Below the pieces are notes generated by a model. The model was not told the DNA's origin. It worked only from the letters and a program-made list of their open reading frames with translations, and did not search any database. Below, one piece after another: positions 5,045 to 5,672 of a stretch of DNA of 5,672 nucleotides. Positions within the stretch are counted from its first letter, which is position 1. Every line of letters begins with the position of its first letter. The DNA lies in assembly GCA_016177385.1 (NCBI GenBank), contig JACOVJ010000005.1, positions 1-5,672 on the forward strand, in the 5' to 3' direction. The translations under genes were made by a program, and so were the position numbers. Source of the DNA: Candidatus Niyogiibacteriota bacterium. Lineage in GTDB: Bacteria; Patescibacteriota; Minisyncoccia; HO2-45-28.

Positions 5045-5672
5045 TTACTCCCATCCTTTTGCATGCAACGCCGTTTCAGCAGCATTCTGCTCGGCAATTT
5101 GCTTCGACGGCCCCTCGCCCTCTCCGGCCAATTCCTCGCCGACGTAGGCACCCACCACAAAATGCTTGTCGTGGTCCGGCCCCCACTCCTTGTGCACCCG
5201 ATACGTCGGCGTCATGCTTGCGATCTCCTGCGCTTTTTCCTGAAAAACGCTTTTGGAGTCGCGGAATAATTTCTTCTCTAAAATATCCTGGGTTTTCGGG
5301 ATCAAATGGCGCTGGATAAAAGTGTCCGCCGCCGAATATCCGCCATCCAAATATAATGCCCCCACCAATGCCTCGAATGCGTTGGCAAGGATCGCGCCGC
5401 GCGCGCGGCCCACGTCTTTTGCCTCGCCGCGCGACAACGCGATCGCGTCGTTAATACCGATCTCGGTCGCCACGGCCGAAAGCATCGAGGCGTTCACGAG
5501 CGCGGCGCGAATGCTCGTCAGGTCGCCTTCTGGCTTATCCGGAAAACTCCGGAACAAGTGGTCGGTCACCACAAGCTCTAAAACCGCATCGCCCAAAAAT
5601 TCCAGGCGCTCGTTATGCGGATAGGGCCAGGACGGATTTTCATTGATGTACGAACGATGCGTCAGCGCTTCG
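5045..5672 (-). CDS. rnc: ribonuclease III, N-terminus cut by window edge
   Basis: Endoribonuclease that cuts double-stranded RNA, notably rRNA precursors and structured mRNAs. The frame enters at 5671 and gives 208 residues to a TAA stop (5045-5047). Numbering from the first visible residue: ALTHRSYIN (2-10); the RNase III signature HNERLEFLGDAVLELV (19-34) with catalytic acids Glu21, Glu24 and Asp28; the second active-site helix ILANAFEALVGALYLDGG (94-111) with Glu100; and a complete double-stranded RNA-binding domain from about DSKSVFQEKAQEIA (138-151) through PTYRVHKEWGPDHDKHF (155-171) to GPSKQIAEQNAAETAL (187-202). Only some 15-30 N-terminal residues are missing. At position 97 Asn stands where E. 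coli has Asp114, one of the metal-site acids; the other acids are kept. It lies upstream of smc, the usual rnc-smc order. Confidence 0.97.
   Translation of the reverse strand, partial: EALTHRSYINENPSWPYPHNERLEFLGDAVLELVVTDHLFRSFPDKPEGDLTSIRAALVNASMLSAVATEIGINDAIALSRGEAKDVGRARGAILANAFEALVGALYLDGGYSAADTFIQRHLIPKTQDILEKKLFRDSKSVFQEKAQEIASMTPTYRVHKEWGPDHDKHFVVGAYVGEELAGEGEGPSKQIAEQNAAETALHAKGWE

Noticed and set aside
1..5672. TGA-recoded genetic code (as in some candidate phyla)
   Set aside because: TGA ends smc and the 391-residue gene at the expected family or terminator-supported ends, and no in-frame TGA interrupts any gene.
1..5672. CRISPR array, phage or defence cassette
   Set aside because: No regularly spaced direct repeats, integrase, transposase or defence-type protein is visible; apart from the unknown protein the genes are housekeeping.

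Overview
This 5.7 kb window is a compact, all-leftward stretch of a bacterial chromosome, GC-rich by eye. Every supportable gene lies on the minus strand, so transcription order runs from high to low coordinates: rnc (RNase III, cut by the right edge), smc (an SMC-type ATPase), a 391-residue unrecognised protein, rpsP (ribosomal protein S16), and rseP (membrane site-2 protease, cut by the left edge). The S16 sequence (MLVMRFQRVGRK start, VHNLLV core, Ala/Pro/Lys-rich tail) and the RseP and RNase III styles recall Candidate Phyla Radiation/Patescibacteria (Parcubacteria-like) genomes. That is an impression from memory, held with moderate to low confidence. TGA ends smc and the unknown gene, so a TGA-recoded genetic code is excluded.

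Layout. 5045-5672 is rnc, lacking only its first N-terminal residues. 4913-5044 is a 132-nt gap filled mostly by a long imperfect inverted repeat. 2759-4912 is smc, whose head domains look complete but which is only 717 residues long and has no recognisable hinge. 2574-2758 holds a 69-bp inverted-repeat element flanked by a perfect 6-bp direct repeat, then a strong promoter and an approximately 80-nt leader with a Shine-Dalgarno site. 1398-2573 is the unknown acidic-N-terminus protein, followed by an intrinsic terminator. The T-tract of that terminator abuts the promoter of rpsP (989-1312). A second hairpin terminator (943-981) follows rpsP, and then an extended -10 element sits directly against the rseP start codon, implying a leaderless mRNA.

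How the genes relate. rnc next to smc, with rpsP close by, echoes the conserved rnc-smc-ftsY-ffh-rpsP neighbourhood of Firmicutes, but ftsY and ffh are absent here and an unknown gene lies in between. The short smc therefore sits where the chromosomal condensin gene is expected, which makes it more than a stray SMC-like ATPase. The main points of interest are the hinge-less SMC, the insertion-like palindromic element that splits the smc stop from the next gene's -35 box, the structured repeat between rnc and smc, and the unknown protein that resembles a degenerate DHH/MYG1-type fold.
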